A stretch of DNA of 57,306 bases from a bacterium (lineage in GTDB: Bacteria > Myxococcota_A > UBA9160 > UBA6930): positions 1-57,306 of the forward strand of contig JAAETT010000061.1 of NCBI GenBank assembly GCA_024228115.1, written 5' to 3'. Numbering within the stretch: position 1 is the first letter of the stretch; every line of letters starts with the position of its first letter. The position numbers and the translations under genes were made by a program. Positions 15,818-22,636 of this stretch are shown one piece after another. The notes under the pieces are model-generated. The model did no database searches. It saw only the letters and a program-made list of their open reading frames with translations, and was not told the DNA's origin.

Positions 15818-17658
15818 GCCACGCATTTCGGCGATTCCGGGCCTGGCGGCGTGAACTCTTCATGGGCGGCCTCATCATGGCGCTGGCTTTCGCGGCGACA
15901 GCCCAGCCCCAGAATCGAACGCCGGACGTTCCGATCGGGGATGGCGTCATCCGCGGACGCGTCCTTCAGGCCGAAGGCGGCACACCACTGCCCGAGGTCG
16001 AGGTCGCCCTTTACGCGCTCTCTGCCGAGGGGCTCCCGGGAATGCGCAGGGCGACCAGCGATTCCCAGGGACGGTTCGCATTCGAGAACATCTCGCGCGA
16101 TGGCAATCTCGCGTACTTGCTAGGTGCCAGTTTTCGGGGCATTCCGTTCCCCGGCGGGCGCATCACCTTCGCCGCGGGAGAGACGGAGCGTCAGGCCGAC
16201 ATCCGGATCGCTCCGATCTCCGCGGATTCCAGCGCGCTCACCGCCGGCACGGCAGAGCTTCGGCTGCAACGGACGGGCACGGGATTGCGCCTGATCGAAA
16301 CCCTGCAGATCGAGAACCCGGGTCCCCACACATTTCACGTGGGTGCGGCTGACCGCCAGAGCGCCGCGCCCGCCCTCCGCGCGCGGCTGCCGGACAGCGC
16401 CCGCAATTTCCAGATGCCTCTCGGAGTGATCCCGGATGGCGTCGAGAGAAAGGATCGCGACCTTTCCTGGTGGGGCCCCGTGCATTCGGGCAGCCAGGAA
16501 CTGTCGTTCTCGTTCGAGGTCGGAATCCCGGATTCCGCGAGCAACGAGCGGATCGATTTCACCTGGGAACTGCCGAGCGGCGCCTCGGCGCTCCGGCTCT
16601 GGATCCCGGTCGGTGCGGAACTCGAGACCCCGGGCTTCACCGCGGTCGAACTGAAGCCGGGCGAGGGCTCGGGCTTTCTGGCCTTCGAGGCTGGCCCCAC
16701 CCCACCGGGTACCCGCCTGGCCATCGCCCTGAGCGTTCCCCCGGCGAAGCTCGCAGAAGACGCAGTCGTGCTGAAAGAGGTGCGAGACCTTCTGGCCGTC
16801 GACGATGCCGCCATGGCGGTGAACGAAACCCACGTCCTCGAGATCACTGGCGAAGCCCGTGTACTCGGCACGGCCGACGCGCCTCTGCATTTCATCCCGA
16901 TCCCATCAGGCATCACCCGGTTGCGATTTGGCGCGGACGGGCGCGGCATCTCGTTGCTGCCCGACGAACGTGGCGGACTGGCCGTCATCGGCGAAACGCC
17001 GCCCGGCACACTCACGGTCGAAGTCACCTACCAGGTGCAGGTCGATGCATTCCCCATCGCCTTCGATCGAAGCTGGCCCGTGCGGGTACCGTTGCTGTCG
17101 ATCTTCGTGGCCGATCCGGGAAATCTGGCCCCGGCATCGGACCGTCTCCACCGGCGGCGCCCGGTACGCACCTCCGACCTGACCTACATGCACCTGGAGG
17201 CCTACGAGATCGCAGCCGAGGAGGCCGTGAACCTGCGCATCGATCGCCGGCCGCCAAGAACCCAGTTGCCGACGGTCGTGTTCCGGGGCGGTATCGCGTT
17301 ATGCGGCGCCCTGGTTCTGGTCCTGCTCGTGACGCCGCTGTGGCGCGAGCACAGCGGTGCAGGCCTGGCCGGCGACACGGAAACCGCGGCCGGCCGGGAA
17401 CGCGAAGCGGTCGTTGCCGCCCTGCGCGATCTCGACCACGACTTCGAGACCGGCAAGGTCGAAAACGAAGACTACGGAACGCTGCGTGACGAGCTGCGCG
17501 CTCGTGCGATCGAACTGATGCGGGAAGAACGCGAAGTGCCAACATCGGCCGCTGCCCCCGGGAGCACCGCCGTCTGTAGCGAATGTGGCGCCGCGCCCGA
17601 TACCAGCCACCGTTTCTGCGCCCGATGCGGAGCGGCGTTGCCGGCGGCCAACGGGTGA
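15814..17658 (+). CDS. Ccm-operon multidomain membrane protein with CcmI-like segment and zinc ribbon
   Basis: A 614-aa protein of unknown overall function, starting with GTG inside the ccmF stop. In order: an N-terminal signal or anchor helix (about 17-32); a carboxypeptidase-regulatory-like beta domain (IRGRVLQAEGGTPLPEVEV, about residues 47-130); a long beta-rich periplasmic region; a second membrane helix (ALCGALVLVLLVTPLW, about 495-510); a cytoplasmic segment resembling the N-domain of CcmI (AALRDLDHDFETGKVENEDY); and a C-terminal zinc ribbon (CSECGAAPDTSHRFCARCG). The CcmI-like stretch and the location point to apocytochrome handling or heme lyase assembly. The zinc ribbon is not a usual Ccm part. 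The stop overlaps ccmA. Confidence 0.6.
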   Translation: MSHAFRRFRAWRRELFMGGLIMALAFAATAQPQNRTPDVPIGDGVIRGRVLQAEGGTPLPEVEVALYALSAEGLPGMRRATSDSQGRFAFENISRDGNLAYLLGASFRGIPFPGGRITFAAGETERQADIRIAPISADSSALTAGTAELRLQRTGTGLRLIETLQIENPGPHTFHVGAADRQSAAPALRARLPDSARNFQMPLGVIPDGVERKDRDLSWWGPVHSGSQELSFSFEVGIPDSASNERIDFTWELPSGASALRLWIPVGAELETPGFTAVELKPGEGSGFLAFEAGPTPPGTRLAIALSVPPAKLAEDAVVLKEVRDLLAVDDAAMAVNETHVLEITGEARVLGTADAPLHFIPIPSGITRLRFGADGRGISLLPDERGGLAVIGETPPGTLTVEVTYQVQVDAFPIAFDRSWPVRVPLLSIFVADPGNLAPASDRLHRRRPVRTSDLTYMHLEAYEIAAEEAVNLRIDRRPPRTQLPTVVFRGGIALCGALVLVLLVTPLWREHSGAGLAGDTETAAGREREAVVAALRDLDHDFETGKVENEDYGTLRDELRARAIELMREEREVPTSAAAPGSTAVCSECGAAPDTSHRFCARCGAALPAANG

Positions 17659-18395
17659 GCCAGGCCACCCACGCGATCGAGGCCCGCGGACTCAGCCGCC
17701 GCTTCGGTCCCCTGGTGGCGTTGCAACCTCTGGATCTGGATGTCCCCTGCGGCTCGACGTTGGCCGTGTTGGGCCCGAACGGTGCTGGCAAGTCGACCCT
17801 GTTGCGGCTCATCGCCGGCCTGGCGCGGCCCTCCGCTGGGACGATCCGCCTGGGCGGCGCCAGCGGGCATGGGGGTGCAGCCGATGATCGGATTGCTCGC
17901 CGCCGCCGGATCGGTTTGATCGGCCACGCGACCTTCCTGTATCCGGCCCTCACGGCGCGCGAGAACCTGATCCTGGCCGGCCGTCTCTGGAGCGTCGACG
18001 ATCCGGAATCCCGAGCCGCGACCCTGCTCGATGAACAGGATCTCAGCGCATCGGCCGACCGCCCGGTGGGAGGCTTCTCCCGAGGGATGGCTCAACGGGT
18101 CGCCATTGCGCGGGCGCTGGTCCACGACCCGGCCATCCTGCTGTTGGACGAGCCGTTCACCGGCCTGGACCCGACCGCCGCGGATCGTCTGACGGTTCAG
18201 CTCAAGGCCGCGCGGGACGGTGGGCGAACCTCCGTGCTCGTCACCCACGATCTCTCCCGAGCCGCCGACCTGGCGGACCGTACGCTGATTCTCAAGCACG
18301 GGGCCGTCAGATCCATCGTGCCCGAGGCCCTGGCCAATCGCGACAGCCTCGACGCGGCCTATCGTGAGGCGATCGCGAGCCCGTCACCGTCATGA
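17655..18395 (+). CDS. ccmA: Heme exporter ATP-binding protein CcmA
   Basis: A 246-aa ABC ATPase with Walker A GPNGAGKST, a degenerate signature FSRGMAQR typical of CcmA (not LSGGQ), Walker B LLLDEPF and the H-loop VTHD. With CcmB and CcmC it drives release of holo-CcmE. The start is the GTG overlapping the previous stop; the end overlaps ccmB by 4 bp. The signature and the ccmB neighbour separate it from other ABC ATPases. Confidence 0.93.
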   Translation: MSQATHAIEARGLSRRFGPLVALQPLDLDVPCGSTLAVLGPNGAGKSTLLRLIAGLARPSAGTIRLGGASGHGGAADDRIARRRRIGLIGHATFLYPALTARENLILAGRLWSVDDPESRAATLLDEQDLSASADRPVGGFSRGMAQRVAIARALVHDPAILLLDEPFTGLDPTAADRLTVQLKAARDGGRTSVLVTHDLSRAADLADRTLILKHGAVRSIVPEALANRDSLDAAYREAIASPSPS

Positions 18396-19057
18396 GTGTG
18401 TTCTGGACCGTGCTCTGGAAGGATCTCCTCACAGAGTGGCGCAGCCGCGATCGGTTGGTCGCCATGCTGGTCTTCGCCTTGCTCGTCGTCGTGGTGCTCT
18501 ACTTCGCCGCGCCTCCCGGGCAGGCCGGCTCCGCACGCGAGCATGTGCCGGGCTTGCTGTGGGTGGCCTACGTCTTCGCCATCGTGCTGGGGCTGAGCCG
18601 CTCGTTCGGCATGGAGCTCGAGAACGAGGCTTTGTCGGGCCTTGCCCTCGCCCCGGTCGATCGCGGATGGATCTTCCTGGGCAAGGCGGGCGCCAACCTG
18701 ACGCTGGTGCTGATCATGCAGGCCGTCGCGGCCTTCGCCTTCGCTCTTGCCTTCGGCCTCAACCTCTGGCCGGTCGCGCTACCGCTGGCCGGAATCGCCT
18801 TCCTGGGCGCGGTGGGCCTCTGCAGTCTGGGCACCCTGTTCTCGGCCATGGCCGTGCGCACCAGCAACCGGGAAATGATCCTACCCCTCCTCATGCTGCC
18901 ACTGATGGTCCCGGTCCTGCTAGGAGCGGTCCAGGCGACCCGCGGGCTACTCGCGGAAGGTGAGCTCCCGTTTTCGGCCCTTCAGCTGTTGCTGGTGACC
19001 GACGGCGTGTTTCTGATAGTTTCGTTCCTCGGCTTCGAGTACGTCCTCGACGAATGA
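18392..19057 (+). CDS. ccmB: Heme exporter membrane protein CcmB
   Basis: A 221-aa protein with six membrane segments, of the size usual for CcmB. The N-terminal sequence (FWTVLWKDLLTEWRSRDRL) and the middle (FGMELENEALSGLALAPVDRG, written here in part) match CcmB proteins. It pairs with CcmA. It starts 4 bp inside ccmA and ends 7 bp before ccmC. Confidence 0.92.
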   Translation: MSVFWTVLWKDLLTEWRSRDRLVAMLVFALLVVVVLYFAAPPGQAGSAREHVPGLLWVAYVFAIVLGLSRSFGMELENEALSGLALAPVDRGWIFLGKAGANLTLVLIMQAVAAFAFALAFGLNLWPVALPLAGIAFLGAVGLCSLGTLFSAMAVRTSNREMILPLLMLPLMVPVLLGAVQATRGLLAEGELPFSALQLLLVTDGVFLIVSFLGFEYVLDE

Positions 19058-19064
19058 CCAGGGC

Positions 19065-19763
19065 ATGACGGCAGACTCCTCCCCCTCTCGCGCGCACACG
19101 ATCACGACGCTCCTGTTGATCGGCTGCGTGGCCACCTGGGCCTTCCTCGCCTGGAATGCACCCATCGACCGGGTGCAGGGCGTCATCCAGAAGATCCTCT
19201 ACGTCCACGTGCCGATGGCCATCGGCACGTACCTGGGCTTCATCTGCACGGCGGTTGGAGGCGCCCTCTACCTCTGGAAGGGTGACGAGCGCTGGGATCG
19301 TTTCGCTCTTTCGAGCGCAGAGATCGGCGTGCTCTTCGCGGTCATGATGCTGATCAGCGGCCCGATCTGGGGCAAGGGCACCTGGGGAAAGTGGTGGTCG
19401 TGGGATCTGCGTCTCACGGTGACGCTGCTGCTCTTCTTCGTGTACGTGGCCTACCTGTTGCTCCGTTCCTTCACGGAGGGCAGCGAACGAGCGGCCCGCT
19501 TCGCTGCCGTCTACGGCATCGCAGGGTTGACACTCATTCCCCTCAACTATTTCGCGATCAAGTTGGCCGCCGGCCGTTCGATCCATCCGGAGAACCTGGG
19601 GGGAGACAGCCTCGGCGCCGGAATGGGCTGGCCCTTCTTCATGGGAATGGTGGCGATGGTCGCGGTCTTCGCCTTCCTGCTGGTGCGCCGCCAGGAGGTT
19701 GGCAGCCTGCGTGCCGAGCGGAACCGCCAATTGGCCCTGGCCAACCGGGAGGGAGTGGCGTGA
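19065..19763 (+). CDS. ccmC: Heme transporter CcmC
   Basis: A 232-aa membrane protein of the CcmC/CcsA family. The heme-binding tryptophan motif WGKGTWGKWWSWDLR is present, with histidine-bearing periplasmic loops (YVHVPMA and the SIHPENLGG region). It attaches heme to CcmE. The unusual acidic or neutral start (MTADSSPSRAH) precedes the first helix. Its stop overlaps the GTG of ccmD. Confidence 0.94.
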   Translation: MTADSSPSRAHTITTLLLIGCVATWAFLAWNAPIDRVQGVIQKILYVHVPMAIGTYLGFICTAVGGALYLWKGDERWDRFALSSAEIGVLFAVMMLISGPIWGKGTWGKWWSWDLRLTVTLLLFFVYVAYLLLRSFTEGSERAARFAAVYGIAGLTLIPLNYFAIKLAAGRSIHPENLGGDSLGAGMGWPFFMGMVAMVAVFAFLLVRRQEVGSLRAERNRQLALANREGVA

Positions 19764-19888
19764 GTTACGTCATTGCGGCCTATGGCCTCACCGTCGCAGG
19801 CATCGCTGGCTACGCGCTGTACCTGGCACGAGAGCGTGCAGCGCTTCGCCGCGAACTCGCCTTTGGCGAAGAATCAAATCCTGGTTGA
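19760..19888 (+). CDS. ccmD: CcmD-like small membrane protein
   Basis: A 42-aa protein with a single membrane helix (YVIAAYGLTVAGIAGYALYL) followed by a charged tail (ARERAALRRELAF). This size and topology are those of CcmD, which stabilises the CcmABCE complex. The GTG at 19760 overlaps the ccmC stop. Position at the end of ccmABC supports the assignment more than sequence, which is poorly conserved in CcmD. Confidence 0.75.
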   Translation: MSYVIAAYGLTVAGIAGYALYLARERAALRRELAFGEESNPG

Positions 19889-19914
19889 CAAACAGGCGGC
19901 TCGCGGATTATAAG
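19885..19914 (+). promoter_or_regulatory. Near-consensus promoter at the end of ccmD
   Basis: TTGACA (19885-19890), an 18-bp spacer and TATAAG (19909-19914) form one of the best promoter matches in the window. The predicted start is near 19921, about 350 nt before the next coding start at 20271, so it drives a long leader or a separate small RNA. Confidence 0.65.
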
Positions 19915-19920
19915 CAGAGT

Positions 19921-20110
19921 GTCCCGTAAGTCGTCGCGACAGTTCGCCTTTTCCCCCAACCAAGGCGTCCGGAGAAAAAATCCGGACCTGGTGCGCGGGA
20001 ACTTGCGGACCCGCCGCGTACGGCCCGGGAGGAGGGGAATCGGATTCCCCGTTTGAGTCACACGGGATGCCTGCACAAGCAAAGTGCATGCATCCCGGCA
20101 TCGGCAAAGG
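19921..20110 (+). ncRNA. Structured leader or small RNA candidate
   Basis: Successive perfect hairpins follow the promoter: CGCCTT/AAGGCG (19945-19967), GTCCGGA/TCCGGAC (19967-19987, A-rich loop), GCGGG/CCCGC (near 19996-20014), GGGGAAT/ATTCCCC (20034-20050), and a 13-bp stem with one mismatch (20063-20097). No coding frame is convincing here. I tested it by eye against 6S, tmRNA, SRP and RNase P signatures and did not recognise it. No T-run ends it, so it could be the 5' leader of the gene at 20271. The rest of the gap (20111-20270) shows no clear feature. Confidence 0.45.
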
Positions 20111-20270
20111 ATCTGCAGCTAGACTCTCAAGAGCGGAAGAACGCTAGAACATCGCGCCGCGGTGCTCCCCCCAGAGCTGCATGGCACGGGGCTTGCCTAT
20201 AGAAGTCGCAAGACTTCGGAGGCTCGAACGGAGCTCGCGCAAACCAAGGCGAGAGCCGGAGGCGAAACTC

Positions 20271-20768
20271 ATGGCAAGCATGAAACGTGGCGTTGGGTAT
20301 TGCGAAAATACCGACTGCGAGGATTACGCGAAGGGCGTCTTCCTCCTCAACCACGGCGATACGTTCTACTGCCCGCGCTGCCGCCAACTTGGCAAGGTGG
20401 AAAAGGAGCGCGGTTTCTACACCGGCAACTCGGACATCTTCAAAGAGGTCCGCGTCGAGTACAACTTCGATCCGATCAACAGCGTCTACCGCGAGATCGC
20501 AATCGTCCGGGACGAGAGCCTCTGGGGCCGCAACAACGTCTACACCCTCCAGTCGCCGCTGATCAAGACGGAGAAGCGCGCACTGAAGGTGGCCGAAGCC
20601 ATCCTGGCCAACTTGAACCGCTACCGCGGCTTGCTGAACGGCGATGAGATCCCGCGCACCACCGAGATCATCCTCTCCTTCGACGACGCCTTCGACGAGT
20701 TCAAACGCAAGGTCCAGCAGTTGGGCAAAGAACTCGAGCAGAGCGGCCTGCGAGAGACCGGATCGTAA
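20271..20768 (+). CDS. Zinc-ribbon protein of unknown function
   Basis: A 165-aa cytoplasmic protein. An N-terminal zinc ribbon is formed by CENTDC and CPRC (residues 11-37), followed by a mixed alpha/beta domain (VRVEYNFDPINSVYREIAIV) and a C-terminal helix with coiled-coil character. I do not recognise the family. The ATG at 20271 is chosen because a clear GGAGG lies seven bases upstream; an earlier in-frame ATG at 20181 would add a non-conserved basic extension. It sits behind the structured leader and promoter at 19885. Confidence 0.7.
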   Translation: MASMKRGVGYCENTDCEDYAKGVFLLNHGDTFYCPRCRQLGKVEKERGFYTGNSDIFKEVRVEYNFDPINSVYREIAIVRDESLWGRNNVYTLQSPLIKTEKRALKVAEAILANLNRYRGLLNGDEIPRTTEIILSFDDAFDEFKRKVQQLGKELEQSGLRETGS

Positions 20769-20777
20769 GCACTCGCA

Positions 20778-20798
20778 AGCGGGAACGTTCTTTCCGCT
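20778..20798. repeat. Single arm of the GGGGACGTTCTTTCCGC palindrome family
   Basis: This 21-bp stretch matches the outer arm of the palindrome at 44253 at 20 of 21 positions. Only one arm is present. It lies in the short gap between two convergent genes and just enters the NUDIX stop region. Confidence 0.6.
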
Positions 20799-21357
20799 AC
20801 CGGGCCTCGTCGTCGCTGAGGCGCATGCGCAGATCGATCGCCATTCCGGCGGCGATGGCGCGCAAGCCCTGGTGTTCGTGGCGTTCGACTGGCGGGCCCG
20901 CCTCCGCCAACCCCTGAGCCAGAGGCTCCCGGTACCAGGGAAAGAGCGTGCCGGGCAGCTCCCCAGGATTCCACCATGCCACCCTCGGCGTCTCGGGGCT
21001 CGGTGTGAGCACTCCGCCTAGAGGCCTGCACCGGAAGATCCAGGCGGCATGAGGCAAGAAGCCTGTGCGGGTCCAGCTGCCGACCTGCCGCTCGATTTCG
21101 ACCGTGAGGCCCGTCTCCTCTCGCACCTCTCGCACCACGGCGGCCTCCGGTGATTCGCCCGGATCGACCGTTCCACCGGGGAGTTCCCAGCCGCGCAGGT
21201 CGGACCGGACCGTCAGCAGGACACCCTCGGCTCCGACGATCACGGCCTGGGCCACCTGGCGCGAGCCGCGTCCAGGCAGCCTATGCCCGAAAGCCCCTCT
21301 GAACGCCGTCTCGGCGTAGTCCGGCAGCAGCTGCGCCAGCCGGAGCAACCGGTTCAA
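20797..21357 (-). CDS. NUDIX hydrolase
   Basis: A 186-aa protein with a complete Nudix box (G-x5-E-x7-R-E-V-R-E-E-T-G-L, near residues 60-82), so a Mg-dependent hydrolase of a nucleoside-diphosphate-linked compound. A short N-terminal helical region (LLRLAQLLPDYAETAF) precedes it. The TTG at 21357 overlaps the hisG stop (TTGA), which argues for translational coupling; a longer frame would overlap hisG further. Whether it acts in histidine synthesis is unknown; the substrate cannot be read from the sequence. Confidence 0.85.
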   Translation of the reverse strand: MNRLLRLAQLLPDYAETAFRGAFGHRLPGRGSRQVAQAVIVGAEGVLLTVRSDLRGWELPGGTVDPGESPEAAVVREVREETGLTVEIERQVGSWTRTGFLPHAAWIFRCRPLGGVLTPSPETPRVAWWNPGELPGTLFPWYREPLAQGLAEAGPPVERHEHQGLRAIAAGMAIDLRMRLSDDEAR

Positions 21358-22241
21358 TGAATGATCTTGTTGATCGGGTACTCGACGATGCCTTCCGCCC
21401 CGAGCTCGACGAGCTCGGGCAGGAGATGACGCACCACGGTCTCCTCGACGATGATCTCCAGGGCAACCCATTCGTCGTCGGCGAGGGCGGAGATGGTCGG
21501 TGTACCCAGGGCGGGCAGCACTGCGAGAACCGCGTCGAGATCCTTGCGCCGCGTGTTCAGCTTCAGGCCGACACGTCCAGCGGCTGTAATCGCGCCTTTC
21601 AGCATCAACAGCAACCGATCGAGCTTGGCCTGTTTCCAGGCGTCCTTCACGGACTCCTTATTGGCGATGAAACGCGGGGTGGTCTCGAGCACCGTATCGA
21701 GGACTCGCAGGTTGTTCGCGCGAATGCTCGAGCCCGTCTCGGAGACGTCGACGATCGCATCCGCCAGGATCGGTGGCTTCACCTCGGTGGCGCCGTAGGA
21801 GAACTCGATCTCGGCCTTCACGCCGTGCTTCTTCAGGTAGCGACGCGTCAGACCAACGGCCTCGGTGGCGATCCGCTTCCCTTGTAGATCCTTGACGGAG
21901 CGGATCTTCGAACCGTCCTTGACGGCCAGGAGCCAACGAACGGTGCGGTAGTTCGGCCAGGGCGCCTTCAGATCGGCCAGCTCCTTGACCTTGGCGCCGT
22001 TCTCCTGCACCCAATCGACACCCGTGATACCGGCGTCGAGAACGCCTTGCTCCACGTAGCGCGCCATTTCCTGAGCTCGGATCAGGATGCACTCGATCTC
22101 CAGATCGTCGATCTCCGGATAGTACGAGCGCGAGGGAAAACGGATGTTGTAGCCGGCCAGCTCGAAGAGCCGGGCGGTCGTCTCCTGGAGGCTGCCCTTT
22201 GGCAGGCCCAGGCGCAGAATGCGGCGGCGTTTGGAACTCAC
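21354..22241 (-). CDS. hisG: ATP phosphoribosyltransferase (long form)
   Basis: A 295-aa enzyme for the first step of histidine synthesis, joining ATP and PRPP. The N-terminal catalytic part begins [14 protein letters not shown] and contains the GITGVDW and [16 protein letters not shown] regions. The length and C-terminal ACT-like segment ([24 protein letters not shown]) mark the long, HisZ-independent, histidine-inhibited form. It starts 4 bp inside hisI. Confidence 0.94.
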   Translation of the reverse strand: MSSKRRRILRLGLPKGSLQETTARLFELAGYNIRFPSRSYYPEIDDLEIECILIRAQEMARYVEQGVLDAGITGVDWVQENGAKVKELADLKAPWPNYRTVRWLLAVKDGSKIRSVKDLQGKRIATEAVGLTRRYLKKHGVKAEIEFSYGATEVKPPILADAIVDVSETGSSIRANNLRVLDTVLETTPRFIANKESVKDAWKQAKLDRLLLMLKGAITAAGRVGLKLNTRRKDLDAVLAVLPALGTPTISALADDEWVALEIIVEETVVRHLLPELVELGAEGIVEYPINKIIH

Positions 22242-22624
22242 TTGCCGTACACCTCAGCAGGATCGAAGACCTGCTCTCCATCGTCGTCCCAGTCTTCGCC
22301 ATTCCAGGCCCGGAAGAAGCAGCTGCGCTTGCCCGTATGGCAGGCCGCGCCGCCCTTCTGCTCCACGCGGACGAGTACCGCGTCGGCGTCACAATCGATC
22401 CGCAGCTCCTTCAGGATCTGCGTGTTTCCGCTGCTCTCGCCCTTGTGCCACAACTCGTTCCGTGAGGTGCTCCAATACACCACCTCACCAAGCTCGAGGG
22501 TTTTCTCGAAGGCGGCCTCGTTCATGTAGGCCACCATCAGGATCTCACCGGTCGCGTGATCCTGGGCAATGGCCGTGACCAGGCCGCCCCGTTTTTCGAA
22601 GTCCGGGGGGTTCGGGCAGATCAT
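22238..22624 (-). CDS. hisI: Phosphoribosyl-AMP cyclohydrolase
   Basis: A 128-aa stand-alone HisI without a HisE domain. The motifs [27 protein letters not shown], and the metal-ligand cysteine regions ([22 protein letters not shown]) are typical. It opens the phosphoribosyl-AMP ring. The gene overlaps hisG by 4 bp and lies 12 bp after plsB, so only two histidine genes sit here, embedded in a lipid-metabolism run. Confidence 0.95.
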   Translation of the reverse strand: MICPNPPDFEKRGGLVTAIAQDHATGEILMVAYMNEAAFEKTLELGEVVYWSTSRNELWHKGESSGNTQILKELRIDCDADAVLVRVEQKGGAACHTGKRSCFFRAWNGEDWDDDGEQVFDPAEVYGK

Positions 22625-22636
22625 GGGGCGGCGAGA

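Noticed and set aside
19921-20110. 6S RNA, tmRNA, SRP RNA or RNase P RNA
   Set aside because: None of the diagnostic conserved segments I know could be placed, so only a generic structured RNA is proposed.
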